Origin: an uncultured Bacilli bacterium
Lineage (GTDB): Bacteria > Bacillota_I > Bacilli_A > RFN20 > CAG-631
Length of the DNA: 14,528 nucleotides
Assembly (NCBI GenBank): GCA_934215405.1
Contig: CAKPZU010000048.1
Coordinates: forward strand, 1-14,528
Reading direction: 5' to 3'
Within the stretch, counting starts at the first letter, position 1, and each line of letters opens with the position of its first letter. Made by a program: the position numbers and the translations under genes. Under the pieces are notes generated by a model. The model was given only the letters and a program-made list of their open reading frames with translations, searched no databases and was not told the origin of the DNA. Positions 1-7,385 of the stretch are shown here, in pieces.

Positions 1-101
1 CAAGATATGCTTCACGTAATGGTGGATATGTTAAGGTTTTAAAACTTGGCAATAGACGTGGAGATAATGCTCCTATCGTTGTTTGCCAATTAGTTAAGTA
101 A
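1..101 (+). CDS. rplQ: 50S ribosomal protein L17 (rplQ), 3' end only
   Basis: Only the C-terminal 32 residues are present, read in the frame beginning at base 3 and ending at a TAA at 99-101. They match the end of bacterial L17, including the characteristic VKVLKLGNRRGDNAP segment (L17 proteins end with a conserved Y-x-R/K-V-L-K-L-G-x-R-R-G-D motif followed by a short hydrophobic tail). L17 is a large-subunit protein near the peptide exit tunnel. It is normally the last gene of the rpoA-rplQ cluster, and the strong terminator immediately after it agrees with an operon end. The gene start lies outside the window. Confidence 0.93.
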   Translation, partial: RYASRNGGYVKVLKLGNRRGDNAPIVVCQLVK

Positions 102-118
102 TTAATAAATATTTATTT

Positions 119-150
119 AAAGACTCAGTCGGCTCAAACTGAGTCTTTTG
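119..150 (+). terminator. Rho-independent terminator after rplQ
   Basis: A perfect stem pairs 119-129 (AAAGACTCAGT) with 138-148 (ACTGAGTCTTT) across an 8-base loop, followed by T residues through 149. It sits 17 bases after the rplQ stop and before the next promoter, so it should end the ribosomal protein operon. Confidence 0.9.
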
Positions 151-184
151 TTTGTCAAAAGTATTTATATTAAGTGCTTAAATA

Positions 185-193
185 TGGTATAAT
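185..193 (+). promoter_or_regulatory. Extended -10 promoter of the ecf-truA-prfA operon
   Basis: TGGTATAAT at 185-193 is an extended -10 element (TGnTATAAT) with a perfect hexamer at 188-193. There is no convincing -35 at 16-18 bases upstream, which is tolerable for an extended -10 promoter. Transcription would begin near base 200, just before the ribosome binding site GGAGG at 204-208. It lies directly after the rplQ terminator and is the only obvious start signal for the seven-gene operon. Confidence 0.7.
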
Positions 194-215
194 AAAAAGA
201 CATGGAGGTAAAAAA

Positions 216-1025
216 ATGGAAAACATAATTGAATTTAAAAATGTTACTTTTAAATATGATGAAGCTCCTATATTATCTTCATTTTCACTTTCAATAAAAA
301 AAGGAAAGCATACAGTTTTACTTGGGCCTAATGGTAGTGGAAAATCAACAATTGCTAAATTAATTATGGGCTTGCTTGAATGTAATAGTGGCACAATATA
401 TGTTAATAATAAAGAGCTTAATGAAGAAAATATTGAAGAAATCAGGAAAGACGCTGCTATTGTTTTTCAAAATCCTGACAATCAATTCATTGGAACTACT
501 GTCGAGGATGATATAGCATTTGGGCTTGAAAATAGAAATGTAAATCCTTTATTAATGAAAGATATTATCGAATCATACTTGCATAAAGTTAACATGCAAA
601 ATTTTATTAATGCAGAGCCACAAAATTTATCTGGAGGTCAAAAGCAACGTGTAGCAATTGCTGGAGCATTAGCATTAAAGCCTAAGTTATTGATTTTAGA
701 TGAGGCCACAAGTATGCTTGATCCAAAGGGTAAAAAGGAAATCAATTCCTTAATTGAAAAAATTAAGAGAGAGAGTAATGATTTAAGCATTATATCGATT
801 ACTCATCACATTGATGAGGCACTATTAGCCGACGAAATAGTCGTTATTAACAAAGGAAAAATCATTAAATGTGGGACTCCTAAGGAAATATTATTTGATG
901 AAAATCTCTTAAAAAATAATTCCTTACTTCCTCCATTTGTTGTAGAAGTACAAAACAAGCTTAAAGAAAGTGGAATTAGTCTTTCACCATCATTTTCACT
1001 TGAAGAATTGGCGGAAAAATTATGA
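216..1025 (+). CDS. ecfA1: ECF transporter ATPase EcfA1
   Basis: ABC-type ATPase of 269 residues, one of two nucleotide-binding subunits that power an energy-coupling-factor vitamin/metal importer at the inner face of the membrane. Visible motifs are Walker A GPNGSGKST (37-45), Q-loop in VFQNPDNQ (Q85), signature LSGGQ (138-142), Walker B LLILDEA with catalytic E163, and the H-loop histidine H197. VFQNPDNQ is typical of EcfA proteins. The ATG at 216 is chosen because GGAGG lies 7 bases upstream; an in-frame GTG at 174 precedes the promoter and cannot be the start. The gene overlaps ecfA2 by 4 bases (ATGA), suggesting coupled translation. No substrate-binding S component is in the window, so the cargo cannot be inferred. 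Confidence 0.95.
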   Translation: MENIIEFKNVTFKYDEAPILSSFSLSIKKGKHTVLLGPNGSGKSTIAKLIMGLLECNSGTIYVNNKELNEENIEEIRKDAAIVFQNPDNQFIGTTVEDDIAFGLENRNVNPLLMKDIIESYLHKVNMQNFINAEPQNLSGGQKQRVAIAGALALKPKLLILDEATSMLDPKGKKEINSLIEKIKRESNDLSIISITHHIDEALLADEIVVINKGKIIKCGTPKEILFDENLLKNNSLLPPFVVEVQNKLKESGISLSPSFSLEELAEKL

Positions 1026-1870
1026 AAATTGAAGTTAAGAATTTATCATATAGCTATGATAGTAAAAAAAACTATGCAATAAATGATGCATCATGTGAAA
1101 TTAACGAACATGATTTTTTAGCTATTTCTGGACATACTGGAAGTGGAAAATCAACATTTATTCAAAATCTTAATGGCCTATTAATACCAACTTCTGGTGA
1201 AGTTAAGGTTGACGAATACATTATTAAAGAAAAAACAAAAATTAAAGATATTAAAGGATTACGTAAAAGAATTGGTATTGTTTTTCAATTTCCTGAATAT
1301 CAATTATTTGAAGAAACAGTTGCTAAGGATATTTTATTTGGACCTAAAAACTTCAATTTATTAAAAGAAGCTAATTCTGAAGAATTAGTTAAAAGCACCT
1401 TAAAAATGGTAGGGCTTGATGAATCATTTATGGAAAAATCTCCTTTTGAATTATCTGGTGGTGAAAAAAGGCGTGTTGCAATTGCTGGAATTTTAGCATT
1501 CAACCCAGATGTTTTAATTGTTGATGAGCCTACAGCTGGATTAGATCCAATGTCTGCTATATCAATGATGGATTTATTTAAAAGACTTAATAATGAGGGA
1601 AAAACAATAATTTTAGTAACACATCAAATGGATCATGTAATTAATTATGCTTCTAGAATTATTGTCTTTAATGAATCAAAAATTGCCTTTAATGGAATAC
1701 CATATGATTTGTTTAATAATGAGAATTTAGTAAAAAAGTTAAATTTGGATTTACCAAATATTTTTAAACTTGTCAATTTAGCTGCTAAAAAATATCCACA
1801 AATTAAAAATTATCATATTGAAAATATTGAACAATTCATTAAAGCATATAAGGAAATAATACAATTATGA
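1022..1870 (+). CDS. ecfA2: ECF transporter ATPase EcfA2
   Basis: Second ABC ATPase of the ECF module, 282 residues. It shows Walker A GHTGSGKST (37-45), Q-loop Q89 in VFQFPEYQLFEETV, signature LSGGE (144-148), Walker B VLIVDEP (164-170) and switch histidine H201. VFQFPEYQLFEETV together with LSGGE distinguishes EcfA2 from EcfA1 in Firmicutes. The two subunits are known to form a heterodimer with one EcfT. It starts in an ATGA overlap with ecfA1 and ends in another ATGA overlap with ecfT, so the three chains are likely made in matched amounts. Its TGA stop, like those of its neighbours ecfA1 and ecfT, shows that TGA terminates translation here. Confidence 0.95.
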   Translation: MKIEVKNLSYSYDSKKNYAINDASCEINEHDFLAISGHTGSGKSTFIQNLNGLLIPTSGEVKVDEYIIKEKTKIKDIKGLRKRIGIVFQFPEYQLFEETVAKDILFGPKNFNLLKEANSEELVKSTLKMVGLDESFMEKSPFELSGGEKRRVAIAGILAFNPDVLIVDEPTAGLDPMSAISMMDLFKRLNNEGKTIILVTHQMDHVINYASRIIVFNESKIAFNGIPYDLFNNENLVKKLNLDLPNIFKLVNLAAKKYPQIKNYHIENIEQFIKAYKEIIQL

Positions 1871-2751
1871 ATACATTAGGTAAATATATTAATAAAGATA
1901 CACTTATTCATAGGCTTGATCCGCGTGGCAAATTTGTTATGTTGATTATTTTAATGGTTGTTGTTTTCTTAATCAATCCCTCTATAAGCCAATATCAAAT
2001 TGTTGGCTGGGCTAGTTATGCAACATTTTTAATATTTTTATTAATTTTATATAAAATAGCAAAGCTAAAGCTTAAAATGATTTTTAATTCTTTAAAGCCT
2101 ATGTGGTTTATGATCATATTTTTATTTATTGTGAATATTTTTGTCTATAAGGATGGTACTTTATTAATACCAAAATGGTGGATTTTTGAAATTCATCTTG
2201 ATGCCGTTTTACAAACATTGAAAATATTTTTACGTTTATTACTTTTAATTATGCTTTCAACATTATTTACTGCAACTACTAAGCCACTTGATATAACTAT
2301 TGCTATTGACGACCTTTTTGCATGGCTTAAAATTTTTAAGGTTAACGTTTCAATTTTATCAATGATAATTTCTTTGGCTTTAAGATTTATTCCTACAATT
2401 CTTGATGAAACATATAAAATAATGAAAGCCCAAGCCTCAAGAGGTGTTGACTTTAAAAATGGTAAATTTAAAGAAAAGGTCATTGCTATTACATCCTTAA
2501 TAATCCCATTATTTATATCTGCAATTTCAAGAAGCGATGAGTTAGCTAATGCTTTAACTGCAAGAAATTATAATCCTCTTGCAAAAAGAAGCAAATATCG
2601 TCAGTTAAAATGGAAGGCTAAGGATTCTATAGCTCTTATTCTTTCTACGCTTACATTTTCATTTTCTATTGCTTTGCTTGTTTTAATAAATAATAATACT
2701 CTTGTTGATTTTATCTCGGATTCAATAATTAAAGGATGGTTTAATTTATGA
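1867..2751 (+). CDS. ecfT: ECF transporter transmembrane coupling protein EcfT
   Basis: Integral membrane protein of 294 residues that links the EcfA1-EcfA2 ATPase pair to interchangeable S components. The N-terminal hallmark IHRLDPRGKF is at 14-23. Hydrophobic segments are visible near residues 23-36, 46-62, 79-94, 112-135, 158-172, 207-220 and 255-274. The first cytoplasmic coupling motif, ASRG, is at 190-193 (KAQASRGVDFKNG). The second, normally ARG, reads ARN at 232-234 (ALTARNYNP), which is unusual. The start overlaps ecfA2 by 4 bases and the end overlaps truA by 4. The ecfA1-ecfA2-ecfT-truA order is the classic Bacilli arrangement, which supports the assignment. Confidence 0.94.
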   Translation: MNTLGKYINKDTLIHRLDPRGKFVMLIILMVVVFLINPSISQYQIVGWASYATFLIFLLILYKIAKLKLKMIFNSLKPMWFMIIFLFIVNIFVYKDGTLLIPKWWIFEIHLDAVLQTLKIFLRLLLLIMLSTLFTATTKPLDITIAIDDLFAWLKIFKVNVSILSMIISLALRFIPTILDETYKIMKAQASRGVDFKNGKFKEKVIAITSLIIPLFISAISRSDELANALTARNYNPLAKRSKYRQLKWKAKDSIALILSTLTFSFSIALLVLINNNTLVDFISDSIIKGWFNL

Positions 2752-3485
2752 AGTATAAATGTATTGTAAGCTATGATGGATATTCATTTAATGGCTATCA
2801 AAAGCAAAAACATGATAAAAACACCATTCAAGAGGTTATTGAAAATACCCTATCAACTATTTTTAAAGAAAAAATTATTATTTACGGAAGTGGAAGAACT
2901 GATAAGCAAGTTCATGCTTACGGGCAAGTGTTTCATTTTGAAAGCTTAATTAAAATACCCTTATCTAATTTGAAAAAGGCTTTAAACGAAATGCTTCCTA
3001 TAGCAATAAGAATAAAAAAAATTGAAAGCGTTAGTGATTTGTTTCATGCTCGCTACTCATCTCATAAAAAGGTATATGTTTATAAAATTAAAAACACTAA
3101 AAATGAAAATGTTTTTGATAATCGTTACTATACCTATATTAAGGATAAAATTGACATTATTAAATTAAAAGAGGCATCACAATTATTCATAGGAAGACAT
3201 AATTTTAAAAACTTTACAACAAATAAGGAAGAAGAAATAGAATCATTTGAAAAAACAATCTATGAAATTAATGTAAAAAAAGTTAAAAACACAGTTGAAA
3301 TTGAATTCTATGGATCAGGATTTTTAAGATATCAAATAAGAATGATGGTTGGAGCATTGCTAGTTGTTGCTACTAATAAAAAGGATATTAGCTTTATAGC
3401 TAATAAATTATTGAATAATGTAGATGAAAAATGCTCATATAAGGCCCCACCGCAAGGCCTTTATCTAAAAAAAGTTATATATTAA
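2748..3485 (+). CDS. truA: tRNA pseudouridine(38-40) synthase TruA
   Basis: Protein of 245 residues, the usual TruA length. It converts uridines 38-40 of the tRNA anticodon arm to pseudouridine. The catalytic aspartate is D52 in GSGRTDKQVHA (48-58), where most bacterial TruA proteins read GAGRTDAGVHA, so KQ replaces the common AG just after the catalytic residue. Other family landmarks are the early YDGYSFNGYQKQ, HNFKNFTT in the second half, and the late GSGFLRYQIRMMVGALL segment. Its ATG overlaps the ecfT stop by 4 bases, and co-transcription with the ECF genes is standard in Bacilli. rplM-rpsI, which often follow truA, are absent here. Confidence 0.94.
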   Translation: MKYKCIVSYDGYSFNGYQKQKHDKNTIQEVIENTLSTIFKEKIIIYGSGRTDKQVHAYGQVFHFESLIKIPLSNLKKALNEMLPIAIRIKKIESVSDLFHARYSSHKKVYVYKIKNTKNENVFDNRYYTYIKDKIDIIKLKEASQLFIGRHNFKNFTTNKEEEIESFEKTIYEINVKKVKNTVEIEFYGSGFLRYQIRMMVGALLVVATNKKDISFIANKLLNNVDEKCSYKAPPQGLYLKKVIY

Positions 3486-3500
3486 AGGGAAGTGATAAAC

Positions 3501-4907
3501 ATGTATTACAAATATTTTTTCTTTGATTTTGATGGAATGCTATGTGATTCATATTCACATACTACTAATGCTTTTATTAAGGCTATTTATGAAAGTAGAA
3601 ATATATTATTAAATAGCAATGATGTTTATGATGCTTTAAAGGATTCCTTTGAAACGGCCTTTAAAAAATATGAAATTACAGATAAAGAAAAAGAAAACTT
3701 TACTAAATATCATGAAAATATAAGTTTTAAGCCTGAAGCAACATTATATTTACCAGTAAAAAAATTACTAAAAACAATTACTAGTTTAAATGGAAAGGCC
3801 TTTATTTTTACTAATAGAAATGAAACATTATTTGAATATTTAGAAAAATTTGATATTAAGCAATATATTACTGATTGTATTATTAAAGCTAATAAGCCTG
3901 ATTGTACTGCTTTATTGAAAATGATTGATGATTATAAATTAGATAAGCAAATGTGTGTTGTAGTAGGTGATCGTGCAATTGATGTTGATGCAGCTTATAA
4001 TGCTTCAATTGCTGGCATATTATATGATGAGGACTCAAGGGTTTTCCATCACCATGCAACTCATGTTATAAAACACATTAATGAGCTATATAATTTTTTA
4101 CCACTTTCTTATACAATAAAAAATAATTATCATACTCATACTTCAAGATGTGGGCATGCTATTGGAAGCGACGAGGAATATGTTATTGAAGCAATAAAGG
4201 CGGGATATCAAACACTTGGGTTCTCAGACCATGTTATGATACCTACTTTAAGCAGAAATGATGAATATTTTGAAAGCATATCCTTATTAAAAGAAAAATA
4301 TAAAAATCAAATTGATATAAAAATTGCTCTTGAGGTTGAATATTATCCAGCATATCTTGATTATTATAAATCATTGCTAGATAGTAAAAGGGTTGATTAT
4401 TTTGTCTTTGGAAATCATGGTACAATGCTTACTAATGAAAAAGTTGGAAGAGAAAGCCAAATAAGCTTTATTGATCCTTTTGATGATGATAGTTATCTTG
4501 ATTTATATTATGAAACCTTAAAGAAGGCTGTTGAAACAAAAATGTTTAAATATATTGCTCATCCTGATGTCTTTTTGAAGGGATATGAGAAATGGGATGA
4601 AAAAGCAATCAATTTAACACATAAAATTGCCAAGCTATTAAAGGATAATGATTTATATGCTGAACTTTCAGGCTCTGGCTATAGAAGCAGAAAAAGAGTT
4701 TTATATAATGGAAAGGAATTACCTGCATATCCATTCTATGAATTCTTTAAAATATTAAAAGAATATGATTTGAAATTTGTTTTAGGATGTGATGCACATT
4801 CACCTAGCCAATTAGATGATGATGCTGTAAAATATATATGTAGCATGGCCAAGGAATTACAATTAAATATAGTTTATAAAATTGATGATTTTAATGGAGG
4901 AAATTAA
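3501..4907 (+). CDS. Fused HAD-family hydrolase and PHP-family phosphatase
   Basis: A 468-residue, two-domain protein. Residues 1 to about 200 resemble a phosphoglycolate phosphatase-like HAD hydrolase: motif I FFDFDGML with D9 and D11, motif II FTN (T104), motif III K132 in NKPD, and motif IV VVGDRAIDVDAA (D157, D161). Motif I has M13 where DxDGT/V is usual. Residues from about 208 to 465 form a histidinol-phosphatase-like PHP metal-binding domain: HTH (211-213), H218, SDH (242-244), EVE (278-280), GNH (H306), HPD (H354) and DAH (431-433), so the metal ligands look complete. The ATG at 3501 is preferred over GTG at 3492 because AAAGGGA ends 10 bases before the ATG but almost touches the GTG. 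It is cytosolic by appearance. The substrate is unknown and no other histidine-pathway gene is nearby. It is 15 bases after truA and 1 base before prfA. Confidence 0.85.
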   Translation: MYYKYFFFDFDGMLCDSYSHTTNAFIKAIYESRNILLNSNDVYDALKDSFETAFKKYEITDKEKENFTKYHENISFKPEATLYLPVKKLLKTITSLNGKAFIFTNRNETLFEYLEKFDIKQYITDCIIKANKPDCTALLKMIDDYKLDKQMCVVVGDRAIDVDAAYNASIAGILYDEDSRVFHHHATHVIKHINELYNFLPLSYTIKNNYHTHTSRCGHAIGSDEEYVIEAIKAGYQTLGFSDHVMIPTLSRNDEYFESISLLKEKYKNQIDIKIALEVEYYPAYLDYYKSLLDSKRVDYFVFGNHGTMLTNEKVGRESQISFIDPFDDDSYLDLYYETLKKAVETKMFKYIAHPDVFLKGYEKWDEKAINLTHKIAKLLKDNDLYAELSGSGYRSRKRVLYNGKELPAYPFYEFFKILKEYDLKFVLGCDAHSPSQLDDDAVKYICSMAKELQLNIVYKIDDFNGGN

Positions 4908-4908
4908 T

Positions 4909-5985
4909 ATGGATAAAATAATGACAGATAGACTTGAAACAGTACTTGCTCGTTATAATCAAATTCAAAACGATTTGCAAAATGATGAGATAATTGCTGA
5001 TATTAAAAAATATAGTGAATTATCAAAGGAATCAAGACAACTTGAAGAAACAACAAATACCTATCTTGAATATAAAAAAGCCTTAGGCACTATAGCAGAT
5101 GCTAAAGAACTATTAAATGAAGAAGACATTGAAATGGTTGAAATGGCTAAGCTTGAAATAGCAGAAGCTTCAACTAAAATAGAACAGCTAGAAGAAAAAC
5201 TAAAGGTTTTACTTTTACCTAAAGATCCAAATGATGATAGAAATGTTATTATGGAAATCCGAGGTGCTGCTGGTGGTGATGAGGGTAATATCTTTGCTGG
5301 TGATTTATTTAGAATGTATTCTCGTTATGCTGAGGCTCAAGGATATAAAATAGAAATAAATGATTCAAATGAGACAGAATTTGGTGGTTATTCTTTAATT
5401 TCCTTTATGATTATTGGAGAGGGAGCTTATTCAAAATTTAAATATGAATCAGGAGCTCATAGAGTACAAAGGGTTCCACGTACTGAAGCTCAAGGAAGAA
5501 TACATACATCTACTGCTACAGTTTTAGTTATGCCTGAGGTTGATTTAGGAAATACTGAAATGAAAATGGAAGATGTCACTATAGAGGTATATCGTTCAAG
5601 TGGTGCTGGTGGTCAACATATTAATAAAACAGAATCAGCTGTAAGGTGCATTCATAACCCAACTGGAATTATTGTGGCTTGTCAGGATGGAAGAAGCCAA
5701 CATGCTAATAAGGAAAAGGCATTACAAATTTTAGCAGCTAAGGTTCAAGATTTTTATGTATCTCAGGTTGAAGAAAAATTTGGTGCTGAAAGAAAAATTA
5801 AAATTGGTTCAGGTGAAAGAAGTGAAAAAATTAGAACCTACAATTATCCACAAAATAGAGTTACCGATCATAGAATTGGCTTTACTATACAAAAGCTAGA
5901 TAGAGTTATGGAAGGTGAGCTTCAAGAAATTATTGATGCTTTAATCAACGAAGAACAAAAAGAAAAACTTGAGGCAGAAATGTAA
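4909..5985 (+). CDS. prfA: Peptide chain release factor 1
   Basis: Class I release factor of 358 residues, which reads UAA and UAG and triggers peptide release. The catalytic GGQ is at 234-236 in RSSGAGGQHINKTES, and the codon-recognition tripeptide of RF1 (P-x-T) is PRT at 190-192 in RVPRTEAQGRIHTS, ruling out RF2, which has SPF. The N-terminal 100 residues form the expected helical, coiled-coil-rich domain. The ATG at 4909 follows GGAGG at 4896-4900 by 8 bases and comes 1 base after the preceding stop. It is followed after 1 base by prmC, whose product methylates the GGQ glutamine: an old, functionally linked pair. The window uses TAA, TAG and TGA stops, so RF2 should be encoded elsewhere. 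Confidence 0.96.
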   Translation: MDKIMTDRLETVLARYNQIQNDLQNDEIIADIKKYSELSKESRQLEETTNTYLEYKKALGTIADAKELLNEEDIEMVEMAKLEIAEASTKIEQLEEKLKVLLLPKDPNDDRNVIMEIRGAAGGDEGNIFAGDLFRMYSRYAEAQGYKIEINDSNETEFGGYSLISFMIIGEGAYSKFKYESGAHRVQRVPRTEAQGRIHTSTATVLVMPEVDLGNTEMKMEDVTIEVYRSSGAGGQHINKTESAVRCIHNPTGIIVACQDGRSQHANKEKALQILAAKVQDFYVSQVEEKFGAERKIKIGSGERSEKIRTYNYPQNRVTDHRIGFTIQKLDRVMEGELQEIIDALINEEQKEKLEAEM

Positions 5986-5986
5986 A

Positions 5987-6832
5987 ATGAAATATACCTA
6001 TAATAAAATGATTAAAGAGTGTGAAAATAGAGTCCAATTAAGTAATTTAGAGGTTCACACTGTAAAGTGGCTATTTTTTAATAGTGATTTGTTTTGTGGA
6101 TACAGTAATTTAAATAATGAAGTTACTGATGATGTTAAAGATAAATTTAATAAAATGATAGATTTATATATTAATGAAAAAATGCCGCCACAATATATTT
6201 TAAATAAGGTCTTTTTCTTTAATTATCCTTTTTATGTAGATGAGGGTTGCTTTATTCCTCGACCAGAAACAGAGCAATTAGTTGAAGAAACAATATATCG
6301 AATTGATGATATGTTTAATAATAAGCCTATAAAAATAGCTGATGTGTGTTGTGGCTCTGGAGCAATTGGTATTACCTTAAAAAAGGAAATTGAAAATTGT
6401 GATGTTACCTTATGTGAGCTATCAAGCGAAGCTATAAATATTGCTAAAAAAAATGCTAAAGCGTTAAATGCAAATGTAAGCATACTACAGGGTGATTTCA
6501 TTAATCCACTTTTAGAAAACAATTTAAAGTTTGATGTTTTACTATGTAATCCACCATATATAAAAAATGATGAGATTCTTGATGAAATGGTTGTAGGCCA
6601 TGAACCAAATATGGCTCTTTTTGGAGGAGTAGATGGCTTAGACTTTTATAGAAGAATATGTACAAAATTTGATGTTTTATTAAATGAGAACGGCTTTATG
6701 GGCTTTGAATTTGGCTATGATCAAAAAGAAAAGTTAGAAGAACTTGTAAAAAGTAGTTTTCCAACATTAAAATATGAATTTTTAAAGGATTATAATAATC
6801 TTTATAGAATGCTATTTATTTATAAAAATTAA
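5987..6832 (+). CDS. prmC: Release factor glutamine methyltransferase PrmC
   Basis: SAM-dependent methyltransferase of 281 residues that N5-methylates the glutamine of the GGQ motif in release factors. It shows an N-terminal helical domain, the linker IPRPETEQLVEE (90-101), the SAM-binding glycine motif CCGSGAIGI (121-129, where DxGTGSG is common) and the catalytic NPPY at 188-191. The ATG at 5987 is 1 base after the prfA stop. GAGG at 5971-5974, inside the end of prfA, is a rather distant ribosome binding site, so translational coupling is likely. An in-frame TTG at 5969 is possible but less natural. The stop codon shares TTAA (6829-6832) with that of the convergent small gene, and no terminator hairpin is visible here. 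Confidence 0.94.
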   Translation: MKYTYNKMIKECENRVQLSNLEVHTVKWLFFNSDLFCGYSNLNNEVTDDVKDKFNKMIDLYINEKMPPQYILNKVFFFNYPFYVDEGCFIPRPETEQLVEETIYRIDDMFNNKPIKIADVCCGSGAIGITLKKEIENCDVTLCELSSEAINIAKKNAKALNANVSILQGDFINPLLENNLKFDVLLCNPPYIKNDEILDEMVVGHEPNMALFGGVDGLDFYRRICTKFDVLLNENGFMGFEFGYDQKEKLEELVKSSFPTLKYEFLKDYNNLYRMLFIYKN

Positions 6833-7080
6833 AAATTTCTTTTTCCCTTTTCATTCCTATTTTGTATAACTTGATCCTGAGCTGCCTTTGAAAGCATAAA
6901 CTGACCAACTGCTTCTAAAAAATTTCCTAATGAGTTTACCTCATCAATTGAAAGATTTTGACTAATTACAAAGCCAACAATAGCGGAAATAATAGCAAAT
7001 TCATTCCCCGTAAATGAAAAAAGGTAGTCAGAGAGACTTTTATAATCATTATTCATGAATTGATTCATTGAGTCATTCAT
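6829..7080 (-). CDS. Conserved-looking small protein of unknown function
   Basis: An 83-residue protein not assigned to a function. The central part (about 18-70) is amphipathic to hydrophobic, with FTGNEFAIISAIVGFVISQNL, then SIDEVNSLGNFLEAVGQFML and AAQ. The D-E-x-N-x-L-G-N-F-L-x-x-V-G-Q pattern resembles small Firmicutes proteins of unknown function that I recall from memory only. The tail (71-83) is charged. There is no signal peptide. Evidence that it is real: AGGAAG (reverse complement of 7087-7092) lies 6 bases before the ATG, and the frame exactly fills the gap between prmC and the divergent gene. It converges on prmC with overlapping stop codons. Confidence 0.7.
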   Translation of the reverse strand: MNDSMNQFMNNDYKSLSDYLFSFTGNEFAIISAIVGFVISQNLSIDEVNSLGNFLEAVGQFMLSKAAQDQVIQNRNEKGKRNF

Positions 7081-7106
7081 ATAAATCTTCCTTTTTTTAA
7101 AATATG

Positions 7107-7115
7107 TGGTATAAT
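7107..7115 (+). promoter_or_regulatory. Extended -10 promoter of the small membrane protein gene
   Basis: TGGTATAAT at 7107-7115 repeats exactly the 9-base extended -10 element found before ecfA1. No good -35 is seen. Transcription would start near 7122, leaving a leader of only about 13 bases before the ATG at 7135. It lies between two divergent genes; no equally clear promoter is visible for the leftward gene. Confidence 0.6.
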
Positions 7116-7134
7116 AATAAACGGGTGTATGAAA

Positions 7135-7365
7135 ATGGAAACAAAAAAATTTTATGAATTAAGTGAAGATGAAAGAATTGCAAAAGAAAAAGTAGTTTTA
7201 AAAAAGACAAAAAAGGTTGCAAAAAAAATTATTATTGCCATCTTTTGTGTTGTTTTATGTTTGTTTATGGTATTTACTTTAATTGCTAGTATATTCTTAA
7301 GTAAATCAGATAATGAAAATAGTAGTGCTCATACACATGCAATAGTTTTAAATATTAATAATTAG
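7135..7365 (+). CDS. Small single-pass membrane protein, function unknown
   Basis: A 76-residue protein (78 if the ATG at 7129 is used). It has a charged N-terminal part with many lysines, one hydrophobic segment of about 24 residues near 32-55 (IIIAIFCVVLCLFMVFTLIASIFL), then a short polar tail rich in S, N and H. The lysine-rich side should stay in the cytoplasm with the tail outside. It resembles no family I can name. The ATG at 7135 is preferred because GGGTG at 7123-7127 lies 7 bases upstream, whereas it is almost adjacent to the ATG at 7129. A terminator follows at once, so the gene is probably monocistronic. It sits tail-to-tail with clpP. Confidence 0.65.
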   Translation: METKKFYELSEDERIAKEKVVLKKTKKVAKKIIIAIFCVVLCLFMVFTLIASIFLSKSDNENSSAHTHAIVLNINN

Positions 7366-7385
7366 TAGCTTATGCTACTTTTTTA
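7364..7385 (+). terminator. Terminator shared by convergent gene ends
   Basis: AGTAGC (7364-7369) pairs with GCTACT (7374-7379) around a TTAT loop and is followed by T residues to 7384. It stops rightward transcription of the membrane protein gene. The stop codon of that gene (7363-7365) and the clpP stop codon on the other strand (7375-7377) both lie in the hairpin. The downstream T-run exists only in the rightward direction, so termination of clpP by this hairpin would be weaker. Confidence 0.75.

Noticed and set aside
174..215. Upstream GTG start for ecfA1, adding 14 residues
   Set aside because: The GTG lies before the -10 element, so it would not be transcribed from this promoter, and it lacks a ribosome binding site. 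The ATG at 216 has GGAGG 7 bases upstream.
216..2751. Use of TGA as tryptophan (Mycoplasma-type code)
   Set aside because: TGA ends ecfA1, ecfA2 and ecfT at family-typical positions inside ATGA overlaps, and tryptophans inspected, such as those in SecE, use TGG.
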